DNA from: Paenibacillus albidus
Lineage (GTDB): Bacteria > Bacillota > Bacilli > Paenibacillales > Paenibacillaceae
NCBI RefSeq assembly: GCF_014644435.1
Contig: NZ_BMKR01000004.1
Coordinates: 291,029 to 355,028 of the forward strand
DNA length: 64,000 bases
Direction: 5' to 3'
The position numbers and the translations under genes are program-made. Shown here in pieces: positions 37,001 to 42,734 of the stretch. The notes below the pieces were generated by a model. That model had not been told where the DNA came from. It searched no databases and was given only the letters and a program-made list of their open reading frames with translations. Position 1 is the stretch's first letter. Every line of letters begins with the position of its first letter.

Positions 37001-37619
37001 CGGAATTACGCCAGAGCAAATGACCCTGGCCGGCCAGGTTGACGAAATGAATCTCTATTCTTCCGATAAAACTGCCACCAAAGAGAGCAAACCGGACATC
37101 GGCAAAGCCCTGACAGCCTATTTGAAAGAGAAGCTGCCTTCGTACATGGTGCCGTCCGCAATACAGGAACTGGAGAATTTTCCGCTGACGGCCAATGGCA
37201 AAGTGGACCGCAAAGCGCTTGCACATCAGGAACCGCAGCTCCCGGAAACCAATGAAGCGGCCGCTCTCATGACCGGTGAACTGTCCTCGGGATCAGCTCA
37301 GCTCTTGCAGCGGATTACGGACGCCTGGCGTCAGGTTCTGAACCGTCAGGATATTGGCCTGCATGACAACTTTTTCGATCTGGGCGGTGATTCGATCACC
37401 ATGGTGGCGCTGTTCCGTGAATTGCAGGAGGATTATGGGAGCAGGCTGACCATGGTAGAACTGTTCAGATATCCAACGATTACAGAGTTGTGTGAATTCT
37501 TGCTGGAAGATGAAGCTACTTCCCGGCCTCAGGACGGACTGCCTCTGGAGCGGGAGCGGGCCGATTCCCGGCGCAGCGCTCTGGCCCAGCTGGCCGGCAA
37601 ACAACGGCAAGGCCGATAA
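31005..37619 (+). CDS. clbK: ClbK-like hybrid PKS-NRPS (KS-AT0-ACP-Cy-A(Cys)/Ox-PCP)
   Basis: 2204 residues from a GTG at 31005, chosen for GAGGAGG at 30991-30997; an ATG at 30978 overlaps clbJ without such a site. The KS has Cys183 and intact histidines. The AT remnant (about nt 32550-33200) has GTGTGSW where GHSxGEY is expected, so its catalytic Ser is gone, and it has no HAFH; it is also short. An ACP near residue 787 follows, then a Cy domain with DLLIADAWS near 985 and an A domain with pocket D-L-F-N-L-S-L-I-W (Cys). A nitroreductase-like FMN oxidase (about nt 36330-37080) is inserted between A8 and A9. The final PCP is near 2127. There is no thioesterase. It would add an extender in trans and a second Cys, oxidised to thiazole. 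Confidence 0.9.
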   Translation: MSNEQSEQDISNDIAIVSMVCRFPGVDSVEQYWELLASGTDALRLSPAPPGPGIEPLTRLGSEGLIPVNTSLKDTEKFDASFFKLTGREAEITDPQHRLFMESAWEVLEKAGYNPLNYPGLIGLFAGVSTSTYLINHLLADRDGNESVSDLQLMIANDKDHMTAQIAYRLNICGPVVAVQTSCSTSLVATHLACESLLSGQCDLALAGGVTLKFPQVPGYVHHQGGLTATDGLIRAFDAEATGTVYSNGLGIVVLKRLEDALRDGDTIQAVIKGSAINSDGANRIGYAAPGVDGQAAVIAEAMSIAQVAPDAITYVEAHGSGTPLGDDIELEALTRAFAPARSNRFCAIGSAKTNIGHVEMASGAAGLIKTALSLKHRQIPASLHFETPNPKLEAHNSPFYVNDMLSDWEAGEQGRYAGVSSFGLGGINAHLVLAEAPVQPEGDAENSCDLLVLSAKTASALERMCANMAAYIEEHPQLNLSDVAYTLKTGRAVFAVSTAIVFRGRTDLLEQLRAAGVTGVTRPGAMAEGKPAVCFSFSRNCVLSAEAARDLYESNPSFRHWIGELSDQIRRSYPLDLRHSVRSGLAPEASVTGRILSFALQLALGRLFLGWGIEVSSIIGTGTGSWVAQVLKGECALEEALTQVCSEGTDNSSGHAPGQAEQAYILNLGEPGQAGGQVAAAGQPSGLYWLQNEIARLWLAGAGPDWPRYYEGERRRKLELPTYPFERGVFWIGPSSGRTGAADAREISQENKPVGDYYRQKVKEIWEQSLGVEIADGQETFFELGGHSLLATQILFVLNKTFRTEITLQQFFDHPTVDDLAALAAEQAGQGVSAYTDLPEVQIALAERYDPFPMTDVQKAYWIGRSEGLELGNVSTHMYFENDVEELNLQVFQQAFQALIDRHDMLRAVILPDGRQQILPQVPEYVIRSYDMASFGEQERNAHVRSIREEMSHQVLDCSQWPLFDVRATRLPEDRVRLHISVDLLIADAWSLELLLRELSVLYLNPAHLFEPLTLSFRDYVLATAEIEKSELFRRSEAYWQSRLDTLPMGPQFELVKEPSQVLKPEFRRRQHVLSAPDWKQLKKRAEGYGITSTVALMSAFAEVLTLWSRKAHFALNLTLFNRLPIHPEVGEVIGDFTSLTLLEIDNREPGAFIRRALRHQRRLLEDMDHRYFSGVRVTRELLAKYKEPSKAIVPVIFTSILNQTEQAGGEGQSAQALQEDRYSVSQTPQVWLDHQVLERDGELHFNWDSVDELFPDGMLDEMFTAYCQLLALLAGESQVWDEPLPLSMELARRMPHRERLHEVASFHSAPLPPNSSPGSLLERYHNHVRNRPSAVALIASTRQLSYSELNHYADYVAGQLLRNGIRPGEPVAVVMHKGWEQIAAVLGILKARGAYLPVDASLPKARIAELLRLGQVANAVVEPHLDHTDWPQLVPIVLTEQCTPDGTYGAEDPEAADRLAYIMFTSGSTGVPKGVMVNHRAVLNTTEDILHTYHVGPHDVMFGLSALNFDLSVFDIFGMLSAGGTLVLPDKDHLRDPAHWLELMNRTGVTLWNTVPALLSMLTELVKDMKSPVCGSLRLALLSGDWIPLGLPQAASRLNPGLEVVSLGGATEAAIWSIAYPVRQVLPGWTSIPYGRSLAGQRVYVLNERMEECPVGVSGELYIGGEGLAMGYWQDEPRTLERFIRHPLNGQRLYRTGDLGRYAADGNIEFLGREDLQIKVRGHRIELGEIEAALKSHPYIKEAAVLAQGEGERKRLSAYVTVDREQAYGVSGMAGQELITGAVDRMLFKLNEPALRKNLSGQSYSLDDAAEGAVPFLRRRSYRSFVKEPISRRQFGAFTSALSQRTFDGLPFPKFQYGSAGGLYPVQVYFHLKPGAVEDLPAGLYYYNRKEHQLVLLEEDPRIDAAVHAPGNRAVYEASAFQIFLIGSMDAIAPMYGQKDGLGYSMMEAGIISQLLEDKGPEHGIGLIQMGTLGFDHIRPMFRLHANDVYLHCLLGGGITPEQMTLAGQVDEMNLYSSDKTATKESKPDIGKALTAYLKEKLPSYMVPSAIQELENFPLTANGKVDRKALAHQEPQLPETNEAAALMTGELSSGSAQLLQRITDAWRQVLNRQDIGLHDNFFDLGGDSITMVALFRELQEDYGSRLTMVELFRYPTITELCEFLLEDEATSRPQDGLPLERERADSRRSALAQLAGKQRQGR

Positions 37620-37648
37620 AAGAATCCGAGTTACAGGAGGAATGAAGG

Positions 37649-38533
37649 ATGAAGAAATTTTTGTTGCTGCTATTTATTGCGGTGCTGGCCTGTCCGGGCG
37701 GCTCCGCCTTATCGGCTCCCGCTCAAGCGGTCAAGTTCTCTTGGAACGGTACACCCATTACCTTCACAGGAGCTTCACCGGTTCAAGAGGGAAAGACATG
37801 GCTGGTGCCGATTCGGCCCGTCGCTGAAGAACTGGGTGCAGAGCTTAAGTGGAATGCCAAAGGAAAAGAGCTTACCCTGTCAACGTTTGCCCGGACGGCA
37901 ATACTGGTCATCGGCAGCAAGCAGATGAAGGTCAACGAACAGACTGTTGCTCTTCCAACCGCTCCGAAGCAACATAAGTCCGCTATCCTTGTCCCTGTGG
38001 AGGCATTGGAAGCTATCGGGCTTGAAGCGGCCTGGAATCCGGCGAAGACCGCAGTGGATCTGAAGCCGGAATTCACCGTTGTCAAAAAGTATGTTTTTCC
38101 CATTCAGGTCGCAAGCGTCCGTTACCGCGGCCAATACGAGGAAATCACGAAGGTCTTTACCCTGCTGGACAACGAAGTGAAAGACGTCATCAATGGCAAG
38201 GGCATGAGTCTGTATTATGAGCAGAATTATGAGCAAGGGCACGACACCGAGATTTGCATCCCCGTCAGCAAAGCGGTGGAAGGCAAATCCATTGAATACA
38301 ACGGCCAGACGATTCCGATTGTCACCAAAACGCTGGAGGGCGGTTATTTCCTGTCGGTGGTTCACCAGGGAACGCCGGATACTCTGGGTGACGTCTGGGC
38401 GCAAATGGACTTATATGCCAAAAATACACGGGTCGAGCTTACATCGCCGTCACGGGAAGTCTATGTGCAGGAGGATCTGAAGGATTACCGTAAGCAGGTT
38501 ACCGAAATTCAGCTCCGGTTCAAAGATCTATGA
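37649..38533 (+). CDS. Secreted protein with copper-amine-oxidase N-terminal-like stalk and GyrI-like domain; candidate self-resistance
   Basis: 294 residues with a ribosome-binding site CAGGAGGAATG upstream. Residues 1-27 are a Sec signal peptide ending APAQA; a Cys at position 15 gives only a weak lipobox. Residues about 30-145 resemble the copper amine oxidase N-terminal (stalk) domain common in Paenibacillus surface proteins. Residues about 150-290 match the GyrI-like/AraC effector-binding fold, with ASVRYRGQYEEI at the start and SREVYVQED near the end. Some GyrI-like proteins hydrolyse cyclopropane genotoxins such as yatakemycin. In a colibactin-type operon, an exported GyrI domain could neutralise the product as ClbS does in E. 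coli. The domain call is firm; the resistance role is inference. Its stop overlaps the next start. Confidence 0.7.
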   Translation: MKKFLLLLFIAVLACPGGSALSAPAQAVKFSWNGTPITFTGASPVQEGKTWLVPIRPVAEELGAELKWNAKGKELTLSTFARTAILVIGSKQMKVNEQTVALPTAPKQHKSAILVPVEALEAIGLEAAWNPAKTAVDLKPEFTVVKKYVFPIQVASVRYRGQYEEITKVFTLLDNEVKDVINGKGMSLYYEQNYEQGHDTEICIPVSKAVEGKSIEYNGQTIPIVTKTLEGGYFLSVVHQGTPDTLGDVWAQMDLYAKNTRVELTSPSREVYVQEDLKDYRKQVTEIQLRFKDL

Positions 38534-39288
38534 AGCATTATAACGAAGGTACATTTTGCTGGGCCGAGCTGGGCAGCGGCAATCCGGCAGCATCCACTGG
38601 ATTCTATACCGCATTATTTCCCTGGACAACGCAAAGCACAACCATGGAAGACGGGCGCAGCTATACAGTATTCCAGTCGGACGAACAGGATGTGGCTGCC
38701 ATGTATTCCTTGGGCGATACCCAGCTGCCCTCCTTCTGGGGGTGTTACATTGCCGTTCAGGACGTGGGTATCGCGGCTGAGCGGGCTGTGTCACTGGGAG
38801 CAGAGATCATCATTGCTCCAAGACGCATAGGCGATAAAGGCATCATGTGCGCATTCCGTGATCCTACCGGAGCGATGGTTGCTTTATGGGAAGCGGCAGA
38901 GCATCGTGGCTCGGGTGTTCAGCACGAACTGTACAGTATAGACTGGCATGAGCTGTACACAACGGATTTAGACACCGCCGCTCATTTTTATACGGAACTG
39001 CTGGGGTGGTCAATGGAAGAAGTGCCAACTCCGTCGGGCCGTTATCTCCAGTTCAAAGCAGGAGCAGACTACGCAGCCGGCATAAAGGCCATCCCCCAGG
39101 ACATGGTGAACATGAGCAGTGGCTGGGGACTATATTTCAAGGTTCCCGGTTGCGGGGAGATCATCCGTCAAGCCGTTGCCTTGGGAGGTACTGTGGTGAT
39201 CCCCCCAACGCCTGTGCCGGGTGGCGGGACATTTGCCACTTTGCAGGACCCGCAGGGAGCTTTCTTTTCCATTCAGCAGGGGTTCTAG
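38530..39288 (+). CDS. VOC-superfamily protein with two glyoxalase/bleomycin-resistance-type domains
   Basis: 252 residues, translationally coupled to the GyrI-like gene by ATGA overlap. It is two tandem VOC repeats: the first from about residue 5 to 118 (FCWAEL start, DPTGAMVALWE end) and the second from about 132 to 250 (WHELYTTD start, DPQGAFFSIQQ end). VOC proteins include metal enzymes (glyoxalase, extradiol dioxygenases) and drug-binding proteins (bleomycin resistance). Coupling to the GyrI gene and position inside the operon suggest binding, detoxification or tailoring of the product, but nothing in the sequence fixes the reaction. A housekeeping glyoxalase-like protein recruited by chance is the alternative. 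Confidence 0.75.
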   Translation: MKHYNEGTFCWAELGSGNPAASTGFYTALFPWTTQSTTMEDGRSYTVFQSDEQDVAAMYSLGDTQLPSFWGCYIAVQDVGIAAERAVSLGAEIIIAPRRIGDKGIMCAFRDPTGAMVALWEAAEHRGSGVQHELYSIDWHELYTTDLDTAAHFYTELLGWSMEEVPTPSGRYLQFKAGADYAAGIKAIPQDMVNMSSGWGLYFKVPGCGEIIRQAVALGGTVVIPPTPVPGGGTFATLQDPQGAFFSIQQGF

Positions 39289-39298
39289 GGTAACAATC

Positions 39299-39338
39299 AT
39301 CCGGGATAGCTCTTAATTAACCTAAGGTTGTCCCGGGT
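39299..39338 (+). repeat. Inverted repeat upstream of the acetyltransferase gene
   Basis: ATCCGGGA at 39299-39306 can pair with TCCCGGGT at 39331-39338 (8 bp with one G-T pair, loop of 24 bases). It sits in the only gap longer than 40 bp inside the operon. No T-run follows, so it is not a clear terminator; it may be an operator or mRNA structure. Confidence 0.35.
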
Positions 39339-39343
39339 ATTCC

Positions 39344-39349
39344 TATAAT
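39344..39349 (+). promoter_or_regulatory. Candidate internal promoter -10 box
   Basis: A perfect TATAAT lies 22 bp upstream of the ATG at 39371. The best -35 at 17 bp spacing (CCTAAG, 39321-39326) is poor, so this would be a weak or activated promoter. Confidence 0.35.
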
Positions 39350-39370
39350 GAATAGTGAGGTAGTGACACA

Positions 39371-40126
39371 ATGACCTATTTGCAAATTACCAAAGAAAAT
39401 ATCGGACAAGAACATATCTGCTGCGCACTCGGCGCTAAGCAATATGAACAGGCGGTCCGGGACAAAAAGCAATGGCTGAGCGAACGGATGGAGGAAGGGC
39501 TGGTATTTTACCGGCTGAATGACCGGGCGAAGGTTTTTATTGAATATTTGCCTGCCGAGAAGGCATGGATACCGCTAAATGCCCCTAACTATATGTATAT
39601 TAACTGTCTGTGGGTATCGGGCAGACACAAGGATAGCGGTCATTCCAAACAGTTGCTGGATAAATGTATAACAGATGCCCAGGCCCTGGGGATGGATGGC
39701 ATTGTGCATATTGTAAGCAAGAAGAAGATGCCTTATTTAAGCGACAAACGTTATTTTGAGCATATGGGATTTCAAATCGCCGATGAATCGGCTCCTTATT
39801 TCGAGTTGGCTGTGCTCAAATGGAACGATGAAGGGGAACAACCGTCTTTTGCACATTCCGTGAAGTCAACACCGGCCACAGACAATGGAATTTGTATCTA
39901 TTACACGGCACAATGTCCATTTGCCGTGGGCATTCTGGAGGATTTGCGGGCTGTGGCGAAGGAAAGGGGCCTTCCGTTTACGGCTCATCTCCTGACTACC
40001 AGGGAAGAAGCTCAGGCCGCCCCCTCGGTATGGACCACCTTCAGTCTATTTCTTAACGGCAAGTTTATCACCCATGAGATTATGAGTCCGGGCAAGTTTG
40101 CGAAACTGCTGGACAGTGCCAAATAG
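39371..40126 (+). CDS. yoaP: GNAT-family N-acetyltransferase with YoaP-like C-terminal domain
   Basis: 251 residues. The N-terminal two-thirds are a GNAT fold: a beta strand reading INCLWVSGRHKDSGHS supplies the acetyl-CoA loop, followed by helix KQLLDKCITDA. Residues about 175-250 form the thioredoxin-like extension typical of Bacillus YoaP, starting near CIYYTAQCPFAVG with two cysteines and ending in an MSPGKF segment. The substrate of YoaP proteins is not known to me. Here it lies between resistance-like genes and the amidase, so acetylation of the toxin or of a free amine intermediate is possible but unproven. A GAGG ribosome-binding site lies upstream. Confidence 0.6.
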   Translation: MTYLQITKENIGQEHICCALGAKQYEQAVRDKKQWLSERMEEGLVFYRLNDRAKVFIEYLPAEKAWIPLNAPNYMYINCLWVSGRHKDSGHSKQLLDKCITDAQALGMDGIVHIVSKKKMPYLSDKRYFEHMGFQIADESAPYFELAVLKWNDEGEQPSFAHSVKSTPATDNGICIYYTAQCPFAVGILEDLRAVAKERGLPFTAHLLTTREEAQAAPSVWTTFSLFLNGKFITHEIMSPGKFAKLLDSAK

Positions 40127-40149
40127 AACAGATACAGGGAGGAAACAAC

Positions 40150-41622
40150 TTGAATGTAGCTTATCTTGCCGCTTCCGACGTGATCCGGCTGCTTGAACAG
40201 GGCGACGTTACTTCCAGGCAACTGCTGGATTACTATTACGGCCGGATGGACCTTGTGAATGAACAACTCAATGCCGTAGTGCAGCAGCAGCGGGAAACTG
40301 CCTATGCCCAGGCGGATCAGGCGGACCGTGACAGAAAAGAAGGCCGGAAGCATGGGCCGCTGCATGGTTTGCCCCTTACGGTGAAGGAGTCTTTTGATGT
40401 CAGCGGAATGCTTACTACATCCGGAGCCCCGCATCTTAAACATAATATCGCCGCAGGACATGCAGTCACGGTGCAACGCTTGATCCAAGCTGGCGCCATC
40501 ATCCTGGGAAAAACCAACGTGCCGACGATGACCTCAGACTGGCAGACCTATAACGACCTGTACGGCACGACCAACAACCCTTGGGACATAAGCTTAACCC
40601 CGGGCGGTTCATCCGGCGGCAGCGCGGCCGCCTTGGCAGCGGATTGCACGCCTGTGGAATTCGGCAGCGATCTGATCGGCTGCCTGCGGATTCCTGCGCA
40701 TTATACTGGCGTATACGCCCACCGTTGCAGTCTTGGAATGCTGTCGCTTAGAGGGCATGTCCCCGGCAATCCTCCCGGTGATCCAAGCGAACCCGACTTG
40801 TCGGCGGCTGGGCCCTTGGCCCGCAGCGCCAGGGATCTGCGGCTGATGATGGATGTCCTGTATGATCCGTGGGTGGATGTGTCTGTTGCCCCTGATTTCC
40901 GCAAAAACACCTTAAAGGAACAAGCGAAGATTAGAGTGCTGACCTGGTTTGAAGCGCCGGGGCATCAACTCGATGAACGGATTAAACGGAGATATGCCGA
41001 TTTTACAGAAGCCTTATCGGGGATGGAGGGGGTGGAGGTTCACCACGGGATGCCTCCGGAGATCCGGATGGACGATTTGTTCGAGCTGGCTATGAAGCTG
41101 TCCGGACGGCTTGTCGGCACCTCCTTCAACTCAAGGCAGCGGCTTACTGCCAGTCTGGCCTCTCTTGGACTGCGGGCCTCCCGTTTGGTAACGAAGGCTT
41201 TTCCCGAAGGGCTTGACGAGTATTACCGGGCGATGAATCAAAGTGAGGGGGAACAAGCGGAGACGGACCGTCTGCGCCAACACTATAACGGCATGATCTC
41301 ATCCTTGCTTCAGGAATATGACGTTCTGCTGCTGCCCATCAGTCCGGTGCTGGCTATTCCCCATATGCAGCAAGCGGTACATAGAAGGGCTCTGGATGTG
41401 AATGGACAGGCAACCGGATATAACGAGCATTTAATCTGGAACATCCCCGCGACTGTGTTTGGGCTGCCGGCCACGATTTTGCCGCTGAACCGCGCAAGCG
41501 ATGAATTGCCTTGCGGAATACAGATTGTCAGCGGGCATTTCAAAGACCACATCAGCATTGATTTTGCCGAAATATGCGAGTCACTAACGGGCGGATTCCA
41601 AATTCCGCCGGGCTATTCGTAA
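40150..41622 (+). CDS. clbL: ClbL-like amidase-signature enzyme with Cys at the nucleophile position
   Basis: 490 residues, starting with TTG at 40150 behind a strong AGGGAGGAAA. Amidase-signature residues are visible: the catalytic Lys in PLTVKESFD and the cis-Ser in GGSSGGSAAA. The nucleophile motif normally reads GGSIRxP, but here it reads IGCLRIP, so the Ser is Cys178 (TGC at 40681-40683). In colibactin ClbL is the amidase that joins two assembly-line intermediates by amide-bond formation, giving the pseudodimeric cross-linker; as I recall its nucleophile is Ser179. Position at the end of the cluster supports ClbL. A degradative amidase is the alternative. No terminator hairpin follows directly. 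Confidence 0.8.
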   Translation: MNVAYLAASDVIRLLEQGDVTSRQLLDYYYGRMDLVNEQLNAVVQQQRETAYAQADQADRDRKEGRKHGPLHGLPLTVKESFDVSGMLTTSGAPHLKHNIAAGHAVTVQRLIQAGAIILGKTNVPTMTSDWQTYNDLYGTTNNPWDISLTPGGSSGGSAAALAADCTPVEFGSDLIGCLRIPAHYTGVYAHRCSLGMLSLRGHVPGNPPGDPSEPDLSAAGPLARSARDLRLMMDVLYDPWVDVSVAPDFRKNTLKEQAKIRVLTWFEAPGHQLDERIKRRYADFTEALSGMEGVEVHHGMPPEIRMDDLFELAMKLSGRLVGTSFNSRQRLTASLASLGLRASRLVTKAFPEGLDEYYRAMNQSEGEQAETDRLRQHYNGMISSLLQEYDVLLLPISPVLAIPHMQQAVHRRALDVNGQATGYNEHLIWNIPATVFGLPATILPLNRASDELPCGIQIVSGHFKDHISIDFAEICESLTGGFQIPPGYS

Positions 41623-41625
41623 AAA

Positions 41626-41649
41626 GACGTTATAATAGACGTTATAATA
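41626..41649 (+). repeat. 12-bp tandem duplication just after the amidase gene
   Basis: GACGTTATAATA occurs twice back to back (41626-41637 and 41638-41649). Each copy contains TATAAT, but no good -35 box sits 17 bp upstream of either copy. Confidence 0.7.
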
Positions 41650-41776
41650 TAGGCAGGCTCAGATCCATAATTAGCGGTTGACTGGGGCCGGGCAATAACT
41701 GGTACCGGACCAGCTGTGCCAGGAAGCGGACTCCTTGGACCTTATTTGAGGAATCGAAGGATGTTGTCCTGTTATG

Positions 41777-41903
41777 CGGACACAGGAGCGCTTATTTCAT
41801 GATCTCTAGCCCAAAATGAGGGCCAATGGATCAATTAACGGCTCCTGAGTCCGTTTGGCCAGCAAAATGAGCTGATTTCGCGAAATAACGCTTCTCCAGT
41901 CCG
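41777..41903. repeat. Three related 22-bp intergenic repeats
   Basis: A 22-bp unit occurs in forward orientation at 41777-41798 and in reverse complement at 41832-41853 and 41882-41903. The first, read forward, begins CGGACACAGGAGCGC; the other two read CGGACTCAGGAGCCG and CGGACTGGAGAAGCG on the minus strand. CAAAATGAG precedes the second and third copies, giving a period of about 50 bp. This fills most of the 338-bp gap at 41623-41960, in which I see no gene. It is probably a dispersed Paenibacillus-type intergenic repeat. Confidence 0.6.
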
Positions 41904-41960
41904 TAAATCTGTCAATATCTTATTTTGCGGTAGAGCTAAAATACATTTCTGGGGTGTATC

Positions 41961-42467
41961 ATGACGATTTTTTCAAAGAAAAACAAACAAGATTTATTAT
42001 CCATGAAGATGGAGATTAAGATCAGACAAGAATATAAGAATATCTCTAAGCACAAGAGGGTACTAATGCCTGTTATTGATTGGGGGATTTCCTTATATAT
42101 CAACGGTTATGAATTAGATAAAGATGAAGTGTTTGTAGAAGATGTTTTTTTAAAATCGTTACTTTATTCGGGGAAATATCCAATGTTTACTTGTACATGC
42201 GGGATTTTCGGTTGTGGAGGGTATTATGTAGACGTTCTACTTAACAATGAAACGGTGATTTGGACTACTCATCAGTCACTGTTTGAGGATAAAGCAATAA
42301 AGAGTTCTAATAAATTTGTTTTTTCATGGAGCAATATCATCGAATTTTCAGAAGAATTAATGCAAAGATTAGAAGAGCTCAAAAGTACGATGATATCCCA
42401 TGAATTGGAATTCCGATACAATCTTGAGAAATATAAGGACGTTATGCACGAAATTAAAATTAAATGA
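41961..42467 (+). CDS. Uncharacterised small protein with a CTCGIFGCGG cysteine motif
   Basis: 168 residues, with GC content well below that of the biosynthetic genes. The N-terminus is Lys-rich. The middle contains CTCGIFGCGGYYV, three cysteines in a pattern that could bind metal or form a turn. The C-terminal 50 residues are charged and helical (EELMQRLEELKS). I do not recognise the family. The ribosome-binding site is weak, and the gene stands alone between a repeat cluster and a hairpin region, so it may be recently acquired. Confidence 0.55.
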   Translation: MTIFSKKNKQDLLSMKMEIKIRQEYKNISKHKRVLMPVIDWGISLYINGYELDKDEVFVEDVFLKSLLYSGKYPMFTCTCGIFGCGGYYVDVLLNNETVIWTTHQSLFEDKAIKSSNKFVFSWSNIIEFSEELMQRLEELKSTMISHELEFRYNLEKYKDVMHEIKIK

Positions 42468-42610
42468 AAAGAAGACTGTTCATCATATTTGACAGGTTGA
42501 AAGATTTGTTGATATTATGGATACATATAGTCTTTAAAATCAAGGGATATTCAATAACCCAGATTATGCCCTTCACTATTATTCCCTTCACACGATGTTT
42601 TGTTTGATTG

Positions 42611-42648
42611 CCGGTGCGCGGGCACCGGTAGCGGGACAGCTTTGCTGT
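42611..42648. repeat. Two adjacent small hairpins
   Basis: CCGGTGC (42611-42617) pairs with GCACCGG (42622-42628). Eight bases later ACAGC (42636-42640) pairs with GCTGT (42644-42648). No T-run follows. They lie in the 267-bp gap before the methyltransferase gene and may be a palindromic element or mRNA leader structure. Confidence 0.45.
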
Positions 42649-42734
42649 TAGGGCAATACTAAGCTTTGATTAATTATAGATATCATGTATCTTCAAAGTT
42701 TATAAATCATTCAGACAAAAAGGAGACTGTAACT

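Larger units (their letters stand above)
2..41622 (+). other. Colibactin-type NRPS-PKS biosynthetic gene cluster (clbB to clbL, left end outside window)
   Basis: Fourteen consecutive plus-strand genes with gaps of 0-37 bp or stop/start overlaps, except one 82-bp gap before 39371. Order and domain content follow E. coli clbB-C-D-E-F-G-H-I-J-K-L, including the unusual KR-DH-ER order in ClbB, the KS with Ser for Cys in ClbI, the dead AT in ClbK and the Ox domain inserted in the last A domain. Differences are that ClbH is split in two and that three extra genes lie between clbK and clbL. Domain calls come from motifs read in the translations. The pathway assignment is inference from architecture and A-domain codes; no sequence search was possible. 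No internal promoter is evident before position 39340, so the synthases are probably one transcript starting upstream of the window. Confidence 0.85.

Noticed and set aside
24403..37619. Bleomycin-type bithiazole synthetase
   Set aside because: Bleomycin has a similar Cy-A-PCP pair and Ox domain, but its Ox follows the PCP and no KS-dead AT module separates the two Cys modules. Here Ox is inserted in the A domain as in ClbK.
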